From NCBI RefSeq assembly GCF_002865645.1, contig NW_020194517.1, forward strand, positions 372,001 to 436,000: a stretch of 64,000 nucleotides of DNA, in the 5' to 3' direction. The translations under genes were made by a program, and so were the position numbers. Positions 35,389 to 48,123 of this stretch are shown here, piece after piece; position 1 is the first letter of the stretch, and each line of letters opens with the position of its first letter. The stretch is from Hyaloscypha bicolor E (taxonomy: Eukaryota > Ascomycota > Leotiomycetes > Helotiales > Hyaloscyphaceae). The notes under the pieces are model-generated. The model saw only the letters and a list, made by a program, of their open reading frames with translations. It was not told the origin of the DNA and did no database searches.

Positions 35389-37544
35389 CAACTCAATTTT
35401 CAGTCTGGCGGCCCTGGCGGGAATATGATCTTGGCCTTGTCTCGACTCCCGGCGCGCGGCATGCTTTGTTCTCCCCACCGGATCCAGCCATCCAGCCAAT
35501 GCTTTGCGCCTCCCCAGAGCCCTGCCTTCCAAAGGCGGCCACGGGTCGAGCTGAAGAGCAAATCACGTCGCCCGTTCATCAGAAATGACGAACGCCTGCA
35601 GCAGCAACTGATCGATGCATCGACGATGGGCCCTCAGCATTGCTGCTCTCCCGTGTTTGGTTGAATGAGGGGGGGAAGGGGGGGGGCGATGGTCGGGCAA
35701 ACACTGGCCATGTTTCGGCACAGCCCAAGCCCACGCTCGCGGTGGCCCCCTCCATGCCGGTCAGACCATCCCACTCCGGGTGCAGCGCTCCACTCTGGCT
35801 GCTTGGCCACTTGGCTGCTTCCAATCACCGCATGCTGGGGAACGCTGCAGAAACAGGCTAGCCCCAGAGCCGCCCATCCCCCCCTCGTCCTTGGCACGAC
35901 CAGCCGCCAGCAGAAATCCGGGAAATCGGCTACGCCAATAAATGGGCGCTGCTGCCCCGATCAGCTGCCAAAACCCGCGGTCGCTGCAGCCAGCCTTGGC
36001 TCGCCATGGGTCTGAGCTGACCTTCTAGCGCCCTTCTAGAAGGATCAGCACGGATCAGCATACGGAGGAGCATCACAGATCAGCCGTGGGAGGCGAGCCC
36101 CGAGGCATGTACAGTATGTACCTTTACCGAAGTCTGGACGAGCCAGAGGCGGCCGGCGTGAGTCGTGACGGAGTGTCCGACCAAAAAGAAAGGGGCAACC
36201 ACAGAGGCGGCATCCTCTGATCTTGTTCGTCCAGATATGTATCAGCCGTGATGTTGACACTTCGCAGACAGCATGAAGCCATTCAGCCCTCAATGAGTAG
36301 TGCGCTGTCCTGCTCGTTCGCGAGCAAGTAGGGATCATCCTATATCTTTCGGCCTATTTTCTGATGTGGATGGAGGATCCGCCGCTGTTGGCCAGCCTGC
36401 CTGATTCGAAATGAGACCTGAAATTATGGAATTCTGGCGTCAAGCCCCCACCAAGTCATCGGCGCGTCCCAGTGTGAAGGCGCCGGGAATTTGATTCGCG
36501 TCTTCCTCATTCCATTCGTCGAGTCTATCTCGGAGACTTTGGCCCTCGGGACGTTGTTGTGGGCTGCTGACAGCTTGCGCGATCCGGAACTTCAGCCCTG
36601 AGTCTGCTCTAGAGTGACACCTTCTTGATTCGTTACCGAGCAGCGAGGTCCAGGAAGGTTACCATCTCCATGTGAAACGCTGTTTCTGCTCTCATTTCTG
36701 CCCTTGTATCATTGGAAGGGGTACGGCTTGCAGTGAACGGCTCGCCTTTGACTCCGTTAAATCAGGGGCATCCCCACGATAGCGAGGTCTATCTGCAATG
36801 CTGTTTGGCTCTGGCCGTGGAGGCTATGTATTCAAAACGTTGGGAAAGGGCCGAAAGAAGTCTTTCGATGCATTTCCGAACTCCGTCCCTTGATTTGACC
36901 CCCAACATCCTGAAGCGCTGGTTTGAAACTCTATTTGCACGTCCTCATTTGTCGACGCTCGGTTCACAGTACTGTACAGTACAAGCAGGGGCTGAGCTGG
37001 AGGACTGCAAAAAGTCGCACTATCAGCCGCGCTGCACAACACATGCTCCATCTCTCATAAACCTCGGAACACATCCTGTCCACTCCCATCTCTATCAAAA
37101 CCACCTTCCAGAACACTGCTAAATCTATGAGAGGACAACAATGCTGTACCTCTCGAAGACGTCTGGTTGCCTCCTATCCAGTCCCGCATGCACACCATCT
37201 TCCCAGAATATTACCTAGCCTAATATCGAAGCATCTCAGCAAGTAGATTGAAATGAAAGCAAGACTTTCTGCGACCAAACAGCAGGCTGCATCCATCGTT
37301 TGCCGCTTTACTCTGCCCCGATCTCGAAGTCGTCATTCGTTAAAAAAATCTTCTAGAATATTTCCTAGTTTTAAAATTAGTCGGAGCTCAGCTCCCTCAA
37401 ACTAACTCTTATTCTTGAAAGCTCTGCTAAGAGTTAGCTCACAGACGAAAAGGACCGTTAACCTCTTTCAGCGAAGATCACCCCCCCTTTTCAACCGCAA
37501 TCCATAACATCCTTCCTCATTCGTCCATTCAATACTCCATCAAA

Positions 37545-37837
37545 ATGTCTCATCTCACTTCAGAATTCAACGCAATTCTCTCTCAGGTAACTCGAATTTT
37601 CTTTCTCTTTGAATGCTGACTCTGGCTCGATGCAATCCTCGACAGAAGTTACCTGTCAGCCAGCTTATCTCATCTCACACTCCTCGAATCAGAACAAGAT
37701 CAAGCTGCGGGTCCTTGTACCCTACCATATTCCCTCTGTTTTCTAGAATATTACTCTGTTTTGAACGAAAGGTCAGCTCAGTTGACGAGACGGACTAGCG
37801 AACTCGCGCAGCCCGATCCAAACCCCTTTTATTCTCG
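37545..37837 (+). other. Orphan exon-like signal
   Basis: An ATG in good context (CAAAATG) opens 14 codons that end exactly at a GTAACT donor (37587). A 59 nt intron with a CTGAC branch site and CAG acceptor follows (37645). The phase-0 continuation stops after about 50 codons. A neighbouring frame stays open to a GTGAGT donor at 37838 and looks more helical (LESEQDQAAG). This could be the 5' end of a broken or unrecognised gene. No family match. Confidence 0.25.
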
Positions 37838-39031
37838 GTGAGTACCGTAGTTGGTGGGTCCTTCCATCGATCTCATTCTCTGTTTCTGAAGTCAGTGTTT
37901 CTATTCGGTTCCAAGTGCCTAGAAGCCTCCACTTGGAGGCTCTTGGTGCATGGCATGCTGCTCACCTAAACAAGTCGGAGAAATCAAAATTTACTGTCCA
38001 CTGATGTTGCTCCCAGAAACTCGATCTCAAATACATTCCGACGGTGAGGTGGTGGCCACTTCCATCGAAATCTGGTTCTGGAATCAACGGTTCCAAGGGC
38101 TAGAAGACCGTATCCTTAGGGCAACCGACCTAAATAAGTCGGAGGGAAGGAATCTCGCTCTCCTGCCCAGTGAGATTCTTTTCCACGTCAGGAGCATGAC
38201 TACCGGTTGTCGCACCAAGTCGTACACCCAGAATTTCAAAAGGTGGGAACAGCCCAGGACTCTGGGCTTGGGATACACGACGCTGTCACCTGTCTCGGCT
38301 GTTGTTAACTTAAATTGCTCCATGGAGATCTGGAGATGGGAATTCGATTGGCGAGATGCCAAGAGAAGCCGTTTAGCAGCTTTAAGGTAGTCGGAGGTGA
38401 AGCCTGACTATTTTAGATTGAGATAGGGAGGGTGGACTCGGTAGTTAGAATCGGAAGTAAAGATTCATGTCTAAGACACCAAGATCTCATCTCTGCTCTC
38501 GAGAGGGAACCAGGGAAGCCAGAATGGAGAGCGAGCTCGCGAGGAAGCACTCTGGGTTTGATCATGTGGTGGGAAAAGGGGGGCATCAGGAGGGGCTCGG
38601 TTGCGAAGCGAGGTCCCAAGTCAAGTGCTGCTTGTATTCAAATGCACATCATGATTTAAAGCATTAAACATACATCATCGGATCCGTACTGGATTGGGAT
38701 TTCTATCACTGCATTCCACACTTCCAAAATTCCGAGGACACTCAAAGGCATCAGCATCACCTTTCTTTCGCCCGTCTTCGGGTCCTTGCATGATTACCTT
38801 ACATGCTTCTCACTTTTTGCTTTTTTCCTCCTCTCCAAAATCTCCGTTCGAGATTCGAGAAGTGGATTCGATAAGCAGTCAACCGAACAGTTAGTGCATA
38901 AGAGAATCCCATCCGGCGATCGATGGAAGAGTTGAGATGCAAGCCAACGGGCGGCAAGTCTTCCCTGGATACAAAAACGTTGGCCCCAGCTTCAGCCCAA
39001 CTCTTTCAAGTTGAGTGGGGGGTGCGACGCC

Positions 39032-39047
39032 AAAAAAAAAAAAAAAA
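39032..39047. repeat. Poly-A run (about 16)
   Basis: An A homopolymer on the plus strand in the gene-poor region. Confidence 0.9.
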
Positions 39048-39517
39048 CAGGAATGCCACCACGCGAACCCTACCTACCCGCCAAGTTAAGTCTCATCTCT
39101 CTGCGTGTGTGTGTTCGCTTAATAACTGCAATCTCGTCGTCACTCCCATTTGAGGTCAAGAAAAAAAGACGTTTTGTTTGTTCCGTATCAAGAAACGGCC
39201 CATTGGGGGTGGTTTTTCAAAACGCGGCATCTGCCGAAACAGGGGAAGAAGAGAAGGCCGCAAACCTCCGTCGGCCGGCTGGTTGGCTCGACTGCAAAGC
39301 AAAAACTCGGGCGTCGCGAATGAGATGAAGAAAAAACCGAAAACTCCCCCCGATCCATGTAGAGTATGTCTCGGGCATGTACATGCATGCTTTGCATTTC
39401 CCCGTGAGAATATACTGTACACTGTGTCTTTTTTTCTCTGCTTGCGTGTGTGAGAGAGGGTGGTTTGGTGGCTGTGGCTATGCGGAAGGAAGGCAGGAAG
39501 GATTTTTGGGGCGTGCA

Positions 39518-39535
39518 AGAGAGAGAGAGAGAGAG
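39518..39535. repeat. (GA)n microsatellite
   Basis: About nine GA units on the plus strand. Confidence 0.9.
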
Positions 39536-39688
39536 ATGCGGGATGCCGTCGGGTGCGTGCATCGCGACGTCTCAGATACACGTGCGGAGTAAGAGTAATG
39601 ATTGTTCAATCGAGTTAGTTGAAATGCGATATTTGCTTTGCCCCTTTTTTACAGTTCGTGTCTGGCTTCGTGTTGAAGGAGGTGGAAT

Positions 39689-41011
39689 TCAGATGCACAA
39701 AAAAAAAGACACTGAACGCCGGGAAAGAGTAATCACCCCCTTTTTCAAACCCCGCAACCGAGGCCCCGTGGGAACACAACAAACTCTAATCCGCACAATC
39801 GACCTGACCGCCCATACTTCCTTCATATTCAGATCCTCACAACAGGCTGCCAGATCCCACTTGATGAATTGAGCGAACTCTGCACTATCTCCCCCTTCCC
39901 CTCCCCTCCAACCTTCCTGCTGGGAAAACCTAACCTGATCGCTCCACCCCGTGCTTACCACCGAAGCACCAGGACCCATTCCTTTCGTCCACGCCCCATT
40001 TACCCCCGAGACTTCGTTCGACTGCGGTGTATTCGCCCATCCAGGGCTCGTCCTTCCCGTTGCGTTCGACGATATAGCGGCCGGGAAACTAGATCGGGAT
40101 AAGTTGTGAGCGGTGAATTGCGAGATGGTGGAGAGAGTCGTTGTGAAGGAGAGGTAGAAAAAGTCGGGGATGAAGGCCCAGGAGAGGGTTAGAGAGGTGG
40201 TTGGTGGGAGGATTAGAGGGCTGTTATAAGCGTTGCTGAATTGGTCAGTTGGGTTTGTACAATCATATAGTAAACGGGGGGAAACGCACGTAGTAGCCAG
40301 TTCCCGTTGATGTCCTCAACAGTGAAGATTGTGTTTGCTTTGCGTCCATGTAGACCACTTGTATGTACCCCGGAGCGTTGAAGGTTACGACTGCGAGACT
40401 GCTGCCTTGTACAGCTGCAGAAGCTATCACTACATCTTGTTCTGTCCCGTTTATTAAAGCTAGTTCGGTGACTTCGTGGTTGGTGTTACGGTAGAAGATT
40501 CGAAAGCCTTTTTTACTCTAAATCTGAGGAATACGGCTGCAATAGAGGAGTCTTCTGCAACCGGGCTTGGAGGGTGTTTGAGATCCGGTGTTGGTGAAGG
40601 TAGAGCAGCTGGTGGGTGTTAAGACTTGACAGGTCAGGTTCGCCAATACGATTTGGCTGTTGAGAATATAGAAGACGGGAGGGAAGGTTGTGCTGTCGGG
40701 GCTTTCGAAGCTGGTTGCTGCCAAGGGTATATTCTGAGTTAGCACATAGCTGAGAGTGATGACTTGGGCGGCGGAGTAGTTGTGTTGGTAGAGATGCGGT
40801 AGTTGATGGCGCTCGAGGTGAGGTCTTGGTAGACGAGTTGCATATTCCATTGTTTGACGTTCTTGACGGAGAGGTCGGAGGCTGCGAGGCCTGGGTGCGG
40901 CGCCGGATTCGAGCTTTGTTTTTTGGAGATGCCTACTGCGGCGCTGATGGCGATGTTGGCGAGGGAAAACAAGGCTGATATCGCCAGAATGACAAGGTAT
41001 TTACGTTTCAT
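39689..41011 (-). pseudogene. Decayed fucose-specific-lectin-like membrane protein
   Basis: The minus strand opens with an intact N-terminus: a basic cytosolic start and a hydrophobic segment (YLVILAISALFSLANIAISAAVG), then QWNMQLVYQDLTSSAINYRIS. This is the layout of fungal fucose-lectin-like proteins with an N-terminal membrane anchor. It then needs a frame change near 40800 to continue (YSAAQVITLSYVLTQNIPLAATSF, FPPVFYILNSQIVLANLTC). A second falls between 40590 and 40510, ending at a run of six A's, before KKGFRIFYRNTNHEVTELALINGT. A third falls near 40345, before TIFTVEDINGNW, which is followed by a spliceable intron. The 3' part (about 40250-39689) is open. Repeated frame changes within one short gene support decay. 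Sequencing indels are the main alternative. The family assignment is from motif layout, not a search. Confidence 0.65.
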
Positions 41012-43404
41012 GTACCTCGTTCTCCGAATCGGAGGTTTAAGTAAAAGAGTTTAACAAGCGCTCATTCAATGGTTCCACCTGGTAGACAACCCCTTCGGAT
41101 CTATCATCAAATGAATATGCGGCCATGATTGCCTTGAACAGTTTCAGACTTCGGAATATCTGTGGTATATTCGGTACAGGGGAACATTGGTATCTTCGGA
41201 CTCCTTCGCTGGCTTTCTAGGTGCGTGTATGTAGATAATGTGAAGTGACCAGCGTAAAGCCGTCTTGACTCCCCAGGGTTCATCTTTTGCCTCGACCATA
41301 ACTCAACCAACAGACAGGAACTTTCGAACTCTTTTCAAGACGATCAATTTCAGAAGTCCGGCTTCATAGTGAACAAAAAGTATCAGGGAATGCTCTAGAT
41401 ATGAAATGTTATGTGAAATATCATATGAAAGGAATTCAGTCTTTGCACATCTAAATTTTCAGCTAAAAACTTCATATTCGAGTTGAATTACATATAGTGA
41501 GACTGTAGGGGAGATGGCATATGATTCCCGTCCAACCTAAGGTTTGGGTTCTGGTACAAGATGTCAATAGCCTTAAATCGTGGGATCAAAACTTGACAGA
41601 CCGCAGGAAAGTTCAGCTAACTCGCTGAATTTGGTGCTAAATGGCAGTTTTAATTTCAAGGTTTAAGTTTTCGTCTGAGATTTTGACTTTTTGTGGTGCA
41701 AGTTCGCCTCCAGTTGTCATGACCGGAGCTTCCCATACCGGATTATGGGCCTTATGAAAGGGATTCCTTGCTCACAGGAAGAACGCCTCGTTCTATATCG
41801 TACGGTTGATTTGCTTGCCACTAATAGATAGTGCGCACAGTAATATGGGGCGAGTTCTCGAAATAGGGGCGAGTCAGGGTTAGGCGAAAGGGCTCCGAGC
41901 ACTTGGCTATGACGACGAAATTTAATCTGAAAGCAAGTACCATTCTTTCTTCGATGCTCCGACCGAGTCGGTCCTTCCTTATGTTCAGACAAGAAAAAGC
42001 GCCCGGGCTCGCTCGCGCCTTCTGGCATGGTGCTTGGCTCATCAGGCCATTTCTAGAAAATATCAGATGTGACCTTCCTCGCAATTTCCTCTTCTCCTCC
42101 AACACTCTCAATTATTTCACCATTCATCCGGTTTTCTGCTGTTGGGGGAACGAGAAACTCTTTGCGGAGGTAGTGTTCGCGTATTTGAAATGTACACTTC
42201 TGACCAGAGACAAGGAGACACAAGGAGACCGGGTACCCTACATCAGGAACCCACATTGCGAGTCCGGATAGCCCTCCAGAGCCTGGCAGCCTCCATTGGG
42301 AAGCATATACTATATCAAAGCACCTGTAATAACCAACCCATTCAACCATGAGGTCCGCATACAGTGCTTTGGGGGGTTTTGAATAATCTGGACCTGTCAA
42401 ACCAAGCGCTATGCATGTCCTTGATCACAGCAGTCTTCAAGAGCTATGTATCCGGTGAGAACGGGGAGAAGTCGGTAACTTCGTCCGATTGTACGCCATG
42501 GAGCAATCGCAAGTAATTCCAGTCCAAGTCAAAGCAGTAAGCGTGCAGAGCTGCAATCCAGAAGACAAGTGTTCTGTCGCCGCAGATGAAATTTTTGTTA
42601 TTGTTCGGTACAACTTGCTCTTAAATAGTCTAGGTTCTCGAGAAATAAGGTTGACGGAAAAGTTTGTAAACCACCACACAAGCCGCTTTCTCTTGCTCAC
42701 TCAACTCCAGCAGTTCTGCTGAGTTGTTTTTCATCTTGTGTGTGAAAATCTGCTCTCTTTCACCCTTCTCTAAGAAAATGCTGCGTAGAGAATTCATGAA
42801 ATCGATGGTGAGGTCGCCATCAGTAGTAGATTCACCAAGCCAAGGATCCGCGTAGTAAGCTTTCTCATTTTGGCCATTCTGGCTATCTGCTGGCTTTTCT
42901 CAAGTGTATCGTCCTGGAGTGGATTGTGGATGGGAGCACCCATTTGTGTTGTCACACGACAGTGTCTTTTACAGGGGTTAGTACAAGTCAGGCTTCAGTG
43001 GACTGGACTTCAGCCCCTGGAATGCCACAACCCCTGCTACGCTGTGGCACAAGCCGATCGCCGGTAGCACGAGAGTGATCGAGAGAGAAACCGGATATTC
43101 AGATTCATTGAACTTCGTGAGGCTCATTTAGGCCATAAACTATGAAATCAAGACATCCAGATTGACGAGCAGTCTACTATGTCCCCACTCCTTACCTTCC
43201 TTTCGTTTAGAAGTGTACTTTATGGGATGCTGTAGTATGGAAAAATAATACGAGTATAGACTTTCATAGTCTTCTCCAAGACCTTACTGAAGACTGAATT
43301 GGGAAAGCTGAACGAGGATCAGACTTAAAGGGACACGAACAAAAAAAAAAGGCTGAGAGATCATCCAGAATCACCACACGGAGCTTACCTTGGCAGAATG
43401 AACC
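41012..43404. other. Gene-poor stretch
   Basis: About 2.4 kb between the decayed lectin-like gene and the HET-domain gene. Frames of up to 122 codons lack ATG starts or recognisable content. AT-rich patches occur near 41380-41480. Confidence 0.4.
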
Positions 43405-46008
43405 CTAGAAGAGAGTAACAATCTGCGGTGACCCGTCCGCTATCTCAGCAGCCTGCTCATCCTCCACAGACCACCCCAGTTTCTCGCTCTCATTTTTGCC
43501 TTGCATAACCAGACCAGCGCTCGTCGATGGATCATTGACCTCACTCATTCTAACCAAACTCACAGTTCCGATCCTCGTGAACGTTCTCATGCCATTCGCC
43601 CTTAAGATGAGCGCATGTTCGTTATCCAACATCAGGGCAAAACTAGGAAAGCACGCCTCGTCGTCAAATTTGGCGTGACCACTTCCAAACTTCTTCGTTC
43701 CTGTGCCACTTTGAAATTCGACGGAAATAGTGAATTTGAACACCCGTTTGTACCTCTCCTTCTCCCATTCAACCTGATGAAGGAGATACAATGGGCCCTG
43801 AATCTGTTAGTTTCTTACCCGGGTCACTATACAGAAATTTGCAGGTTCACCTCGATTATCATCCATCCGAGTTGCACTCTGCCGAATTTATCCTTCCCTG
43901 CAGGTGGGACCTGGATATCAAGACAGCGTGCTTGAATGCCCTTCTCGTTTAAATGACTGTACTCTATTTTCCCATCGAGAGCAGCCCAGGACCACGACGG
44001 AGCGCGATACTGGGCAGGGCGTTTCACGATTGCCTTTGTTGCTGGCGGCATCGTGGCGTCGTGTTCTGAATCATCGCAGTGATGCGAAGGCTCGTTGATC
44101 TCGACCGACCAGTAGAGATCTTTGATAATATTGTTTCCCCAAAGTCCCGCTATATAGCGGTCTCCAGTTTTCGACGCCATCAAGTTCGCCAACCCTGATA
44201 GTGCTGGCAGCTTGTCTTGGTCTCTCGTGAGGTGACGACCCGTATACTCCTGCACTAGTTTGTGCCAAATATCGTGACGAGATTCGTCTCCTCCACTAGG
44301 ATATCGTGATGCCACCACCTTTTCCATGGTGGGGAATTCCCTCGTCATGAGAGCACCGTCTTCGCAGAGCACGCAGTACTGGCACTCCCAATACATCTCC
44401 TGTGAACCGTAGTGAAGAGTCCGCGGTGATAATAAGCGCTCCTGCAGTGTCCATGCCCGCTTGTTGAGCGGTTCATGCTCGAATGGGTCGACTTTGCGGC
44501 CGAACCGGCCTACGAGATAGTATTTTGGATCGTCTTTCAAAGACGGAGGCATCCATTCACACGTTACGTAAAGGCGAGATTTTGGGTCTCCCTGCATAGC
44601 CATTTCTCGAAACCGCCGGATCTCGACCGCGTTATCCCTTCCGTCTATGATTAGACCTGCTGCTAGAGGGATAGCTGTGAATCCGGTGGTCCACGAATCG
44701 CATGAAATACGTGGGTTGTGAGTCGAGGCGAATTTGATATCACGCCCGTTTCTAAAGCAGCCAGAAGCGTCGTCAGCTGAGCTCAGTGCAGAGATTGTGA
44801 GATAGGCGTGAGCGTAGACGTTTCCCATTCTGGACGCTTCAACTTCCCAATCTGAGAAGTCATCCTGAATGATACACAGGGAGTCGATCCACAAGTAGCT
44901 GATGTCCAATTTACGGGCAATGAGCACTGCCTCCCTGAAAGTTGGGGGTAGCTGGGCGACAGTAATGCCTTCGCGATGCTTTACGATGTTCCATTTTGTT
45001 GTTGTGATTCGATGCGAGAGACCCCAAGAATGGCTTAGAGCCAAGTAGTGGCTTCGTTGCTCTCCGAGCTGAACGACTCTGATTGTCTCCCCTGATCCAC
45101 TTACCTCTAGCAGTCGAGTCGGAACAATTGGCGAATCTCTGTTCTTGTCACAAGAGTGATTTTTGTCGCAGTCATGGCCTCGGTCGCACTCTTCTACCCA
45201 TTTGTGGACTCGTTGAAAGGCTATCTCAGAGCCCTGAAAATCAGTTCGAAGTCGCCCAGGGACAATGGCAGAAAATTCTGATTCTGGACGAGTGTGTCAT
45301 TGATGCCACTATCAATTTTGCCATGAATACTCACCCTCATCCGTGCGAATCCTCCTTCTGTAAGTCAGCACATTGGAAAGTAGAGAATAAGACAATTATT
45401 GAAGAAATAAATCGCTTGAGGTGTATCCTTAGAGATAGATAAATCTGATTGCGCTCCAATAAAAGAAAGGGAACTTACAAATACGTCCCCTTGATAAAGA
45501 CATCTGTCTCACTATTCCCTTCCGCTTCACCCAACATTGCCCCTTTACCCAATCTAATACCCAAACCAACCAAGAGTGGATGTCTGTCACGGTAGGGCGA
45601 CCTGTACCAGTTTCCGTAAAGCCATGGTCTCACATTGCTTCCCTGTGGAAACCGAGCATCCAGATCTACCGACCGTGGCTCACCCAATTCCGCCTGCGCG
45701 CTTCCCGTATTCATTACTACTGCACCATTGGAGAAACCGCGCATGACGCCCATAGTATCGTACATCCCTTCAAACACTTGTGTCATGAACTTGCGGCCAT
45801 CTGGCAGCTCCTCAGATGGCTTGGACATGACAATTCCACCGGGAGATGTTAGGTAACAGCCTGCTGCCCACAGAATAATCTTGCATAGCTTGCAAGATTT
45901 GGCTGATTCTCTCAGCGCATCGAGGGTGGGCTGGTGTGGGAAACCTTCTTCATTCTCGTAGGGAAGGTCCCGGAAAGGGATATCGAGGCAGAAGCGACAG
46001 TGCGGCAT
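43405..46008 (-). CDS. HET-domain (heterokaryon incompatibility) protein
   Basis: Four exons (46008..45479, 45357..45335, 45277..43851, 43803..43405) give 792 residues; exon 2 is only 23 nt. The N-terminus has a cysteine-containing block (CRFCLDIPF ... SCKLCKIIL) common upstream of HET domains. The HET domain starts at about residue 265 with YLALSHSWG and continues with LPPTFREAVLIARKLDISYLWIDSLCIIQDD and GNVYAHAYLTISAL. The later signatures RAWTLQERLLSPRTLHYG and MYWECQ are also intact, as is the PSWSWAALDGKI block. Such proteins control non-self recognition between fungal individuals and can trigger cell death on contact with an incompatible partner. The C-terminal exon has no named domain. 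It is transcribed divergently from an FAD oxidase gene. Confidence 0.9.
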
Positions 46009-46609
46009 CGTGAACGTGAGCTACAGTTGCTTGATGCGAAAGCCAAAGGCTGTTTCGGTGTTGGCGGAAGCCTTAAGCATCGTTAAAAGCTCTTGTCGCA
46101 AAGAGAGGGGTCTCTGTATGCGTACATTGAGGAGCTGAAAGATGGCGACCGGCAAATCCCGACACCTATGTATCGCTGAGAAACTTGGCCTCTCGTCGAT
46201 TGAAGCGTCCGCCAGGCTTTCTCAGCACCGATCTCAGAGAAGAGTTGTGAGCATGATATTGGATTGGGTTTCATTGATGATTGTATCGACTCTGATGGAA
46301 GCATTTCGTCAAGTCTCGCTTAAACAAAGGGGCTTACACTTTGAAAAGCCGGAGTCAACATCAACATACAAGCTTTCTTTTCAGTTTGTACATGGAAAAT
46401 GTGAGGGATGTCTTACCTGCCAAACCAATACACGTCCTTAGTAGCCAATTTCGTGCTTAGTATTGGCTGCAAGAGCTTTCCGGGTAGGAAGGCAGCTGAC
46501 GTGAGATGGACTGATTAGTAGAGAAGGGAAGAAAGAGATACAAATGTTTCTCAATTCTTCTTCCTAATTCTGTACACTTTATCTTATCTGTGAGCGTACA
46601 GAGTTCAAG
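46009..46609. promoter_or_regulatory. Divergent promoter, HET gene / FAD oxidase
   Basis: The 601 bases between outward-facing start codons. A 99-codon plus-strand ATG frame (46142-46441) has no family resemblance. The two genes may share control elements, but none is recognisable. Confidence 0.45.
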
Positions 46610-48123
46610 ATGTCTGGACTTTTCCCAGCTGTACTCGCTCAATTAAAAGAGAAGTTCTCGGATTTGGTGATCCTCACACCTGGGTCGCCTGAATATGAGG
46701 AGAGTATGCTGAGGTGGAATATCGCTGCTGAACACAAAGCCGTAGGTTCATTTCCATTCCACGGGGGCTCGCAAACTTATATTTACTAGGGCGCAGTGAT
46801 CTATCCTGTCTCAACACAGGATGTCTCCAATATTCTTAGCTTTGCTCGTGCCAACTCCATTGAGCTTGCAGTTTGTGGCGCTGGTCACAATCACCGCGGC
46901 AACTCGGTTGATGATGGACTGATTGTCGATCTCAGGAAATTGACTGGAGTCTCAGTTAACCCACTTAGCAAGCGGGTCACGACGGAAGGTGCAACCGTCT
47001 GGGGGTCGGTCTATGAGGCTGCAGGAAAGCACGGCCTTGCTGTGGTGGGAGGTCTCATCCCCTCGGTCGGTGTTGGCGGCTTTACCTTAAACGGAGGATT
47101 GGGCTGGCTGACGAGTGCTCACGGGGTGGCTCTGGATAATCTGATTGAGGCTGATGTTGTACTAGCTGATGGGAGGATCTTGACATGCTCAAAGAAAGAG
47201 AATGAGGACCTCTTCTGGGCAATAAGGGGTGCAGGCTCAGCCTTCGGCATCGTAACCAGATTTGTCTTTCAGGCCCACGAAATAAACACTAAGGTTTGGA
47301 CTGGGATGATGATGTTTGAACCGAGCCACCTGAAAGGCGTGGTTGACATGGCCAATAAAGTCACTTCCGAGGGAAACGATGGAACTGCATCAATGGCCTT
47401 TGCCATATTTGCTTGTAGCGGTGAGCTGGAGGTTCACGTGCTTGTCTTTTATAACGGTTCCGAAGAAGAAGCAAAGACGTACTTTGCACCCTTATTGGAG
47501 TTGCCCCGGAAAGTCGATTTGGTTCAAATGGTTCCATTTTCTCAGGCAACTATGCCTCATGGATCCGCCCCAGGTCGACAGTGGAGAAAGGTTACCGCAG
47601 GAGGTTGTCTCATCGTACCTTTAGATCACTCTTTCATCCAGAGTATCATGGATGACCTCGAGGAGTTGGTCACGAAGATCCCGGACGCCCTGGAAACAAT
47701 ATTTGCGTGCGAGATGCATAATCCTTACGCTACAATGAGGGAAAAACAGACCTCAACCGCATTCCCGTTCCGTGGGAGACATGGCAGCATACAGCTCATG
47801 CCCACTTGGACCCAAGAGGAGAATGACGAAGCTTGCTGGGCATGGTGTAGGAAAGTAGACAAAAAACTTGCAAAGGAGTTCCAACGAAGAAAGAACGAGG
47901 AGGGAATGGATGAGACTACCAGAAGTAGTGTGGGGACGTACATAAATTATGACGGTATGTTATCCCACGAAAACCACCCTGTTCGATCTGACATTTGATA
48001 GGTTTGCACAAGAGCCCGAAAGCCTTGTATGGTGTGAATTATGAGAGACTCGTGGAGCTGAAGAAGAAATATGATCCTGGAAATGTCTTTAAGCGATTTG
48101 TGGACCTGCTTTCTGGCGAATAG
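46610..48123 (+). CDS. FAD-linked oxidase, berberine-bridge-enzyme type
   Basis: Three exons (46610..46741, 46790..47954, 48002..48123) give 472 residues. The PCMH-type FAD-binding domain spans about 40-215. AVCGAGHNHRGNS carries H77, the usual site of covalent 8-alpha-histidyl FAD attachment. IPSVGVGGFTLNGGLGWLTSAHG lacks the second cysteine used for bicovalent flavin linkage, so a single covalent bond is likely. ENEDLFWAIRGAGSAFGIVTRFVF follows, and the C-terminal BBE motif is complete (YGVNYERLVELKKKYDPGNVF). There is no signal peptide, so it is likely intracellular, unlike many secreted carbohydrate oxidases. These enzymes oxidise alcohols, sugars or secondary-metabolite intermediates; the substrate cannot be read from sequence. 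No polyketide or peptide synthase lies nearby. Confidence 0.9.

Larger units (their letters stand above)
34051..39688. other. 5.6 kb gene-poor, repeat-rich region
   Basis: Contains simple repeats (listed separately), frequent GC-rich homopolymer-like runs, and many 60-180 codon frames that are low complexity or lack ATG. The 183-codon plus-strand frame 34108-34659 is largely made by the GGT/GAG repeats. One exon-like start at 37545 is listed separately. Nothing else can be supported. Confidence 0.45.

Noticed and set aside
36712..37122. 136-codon plus-strand frame
   Set aside because: It begins with TTG rather than ATG and shows no family resemblance or intron signals.
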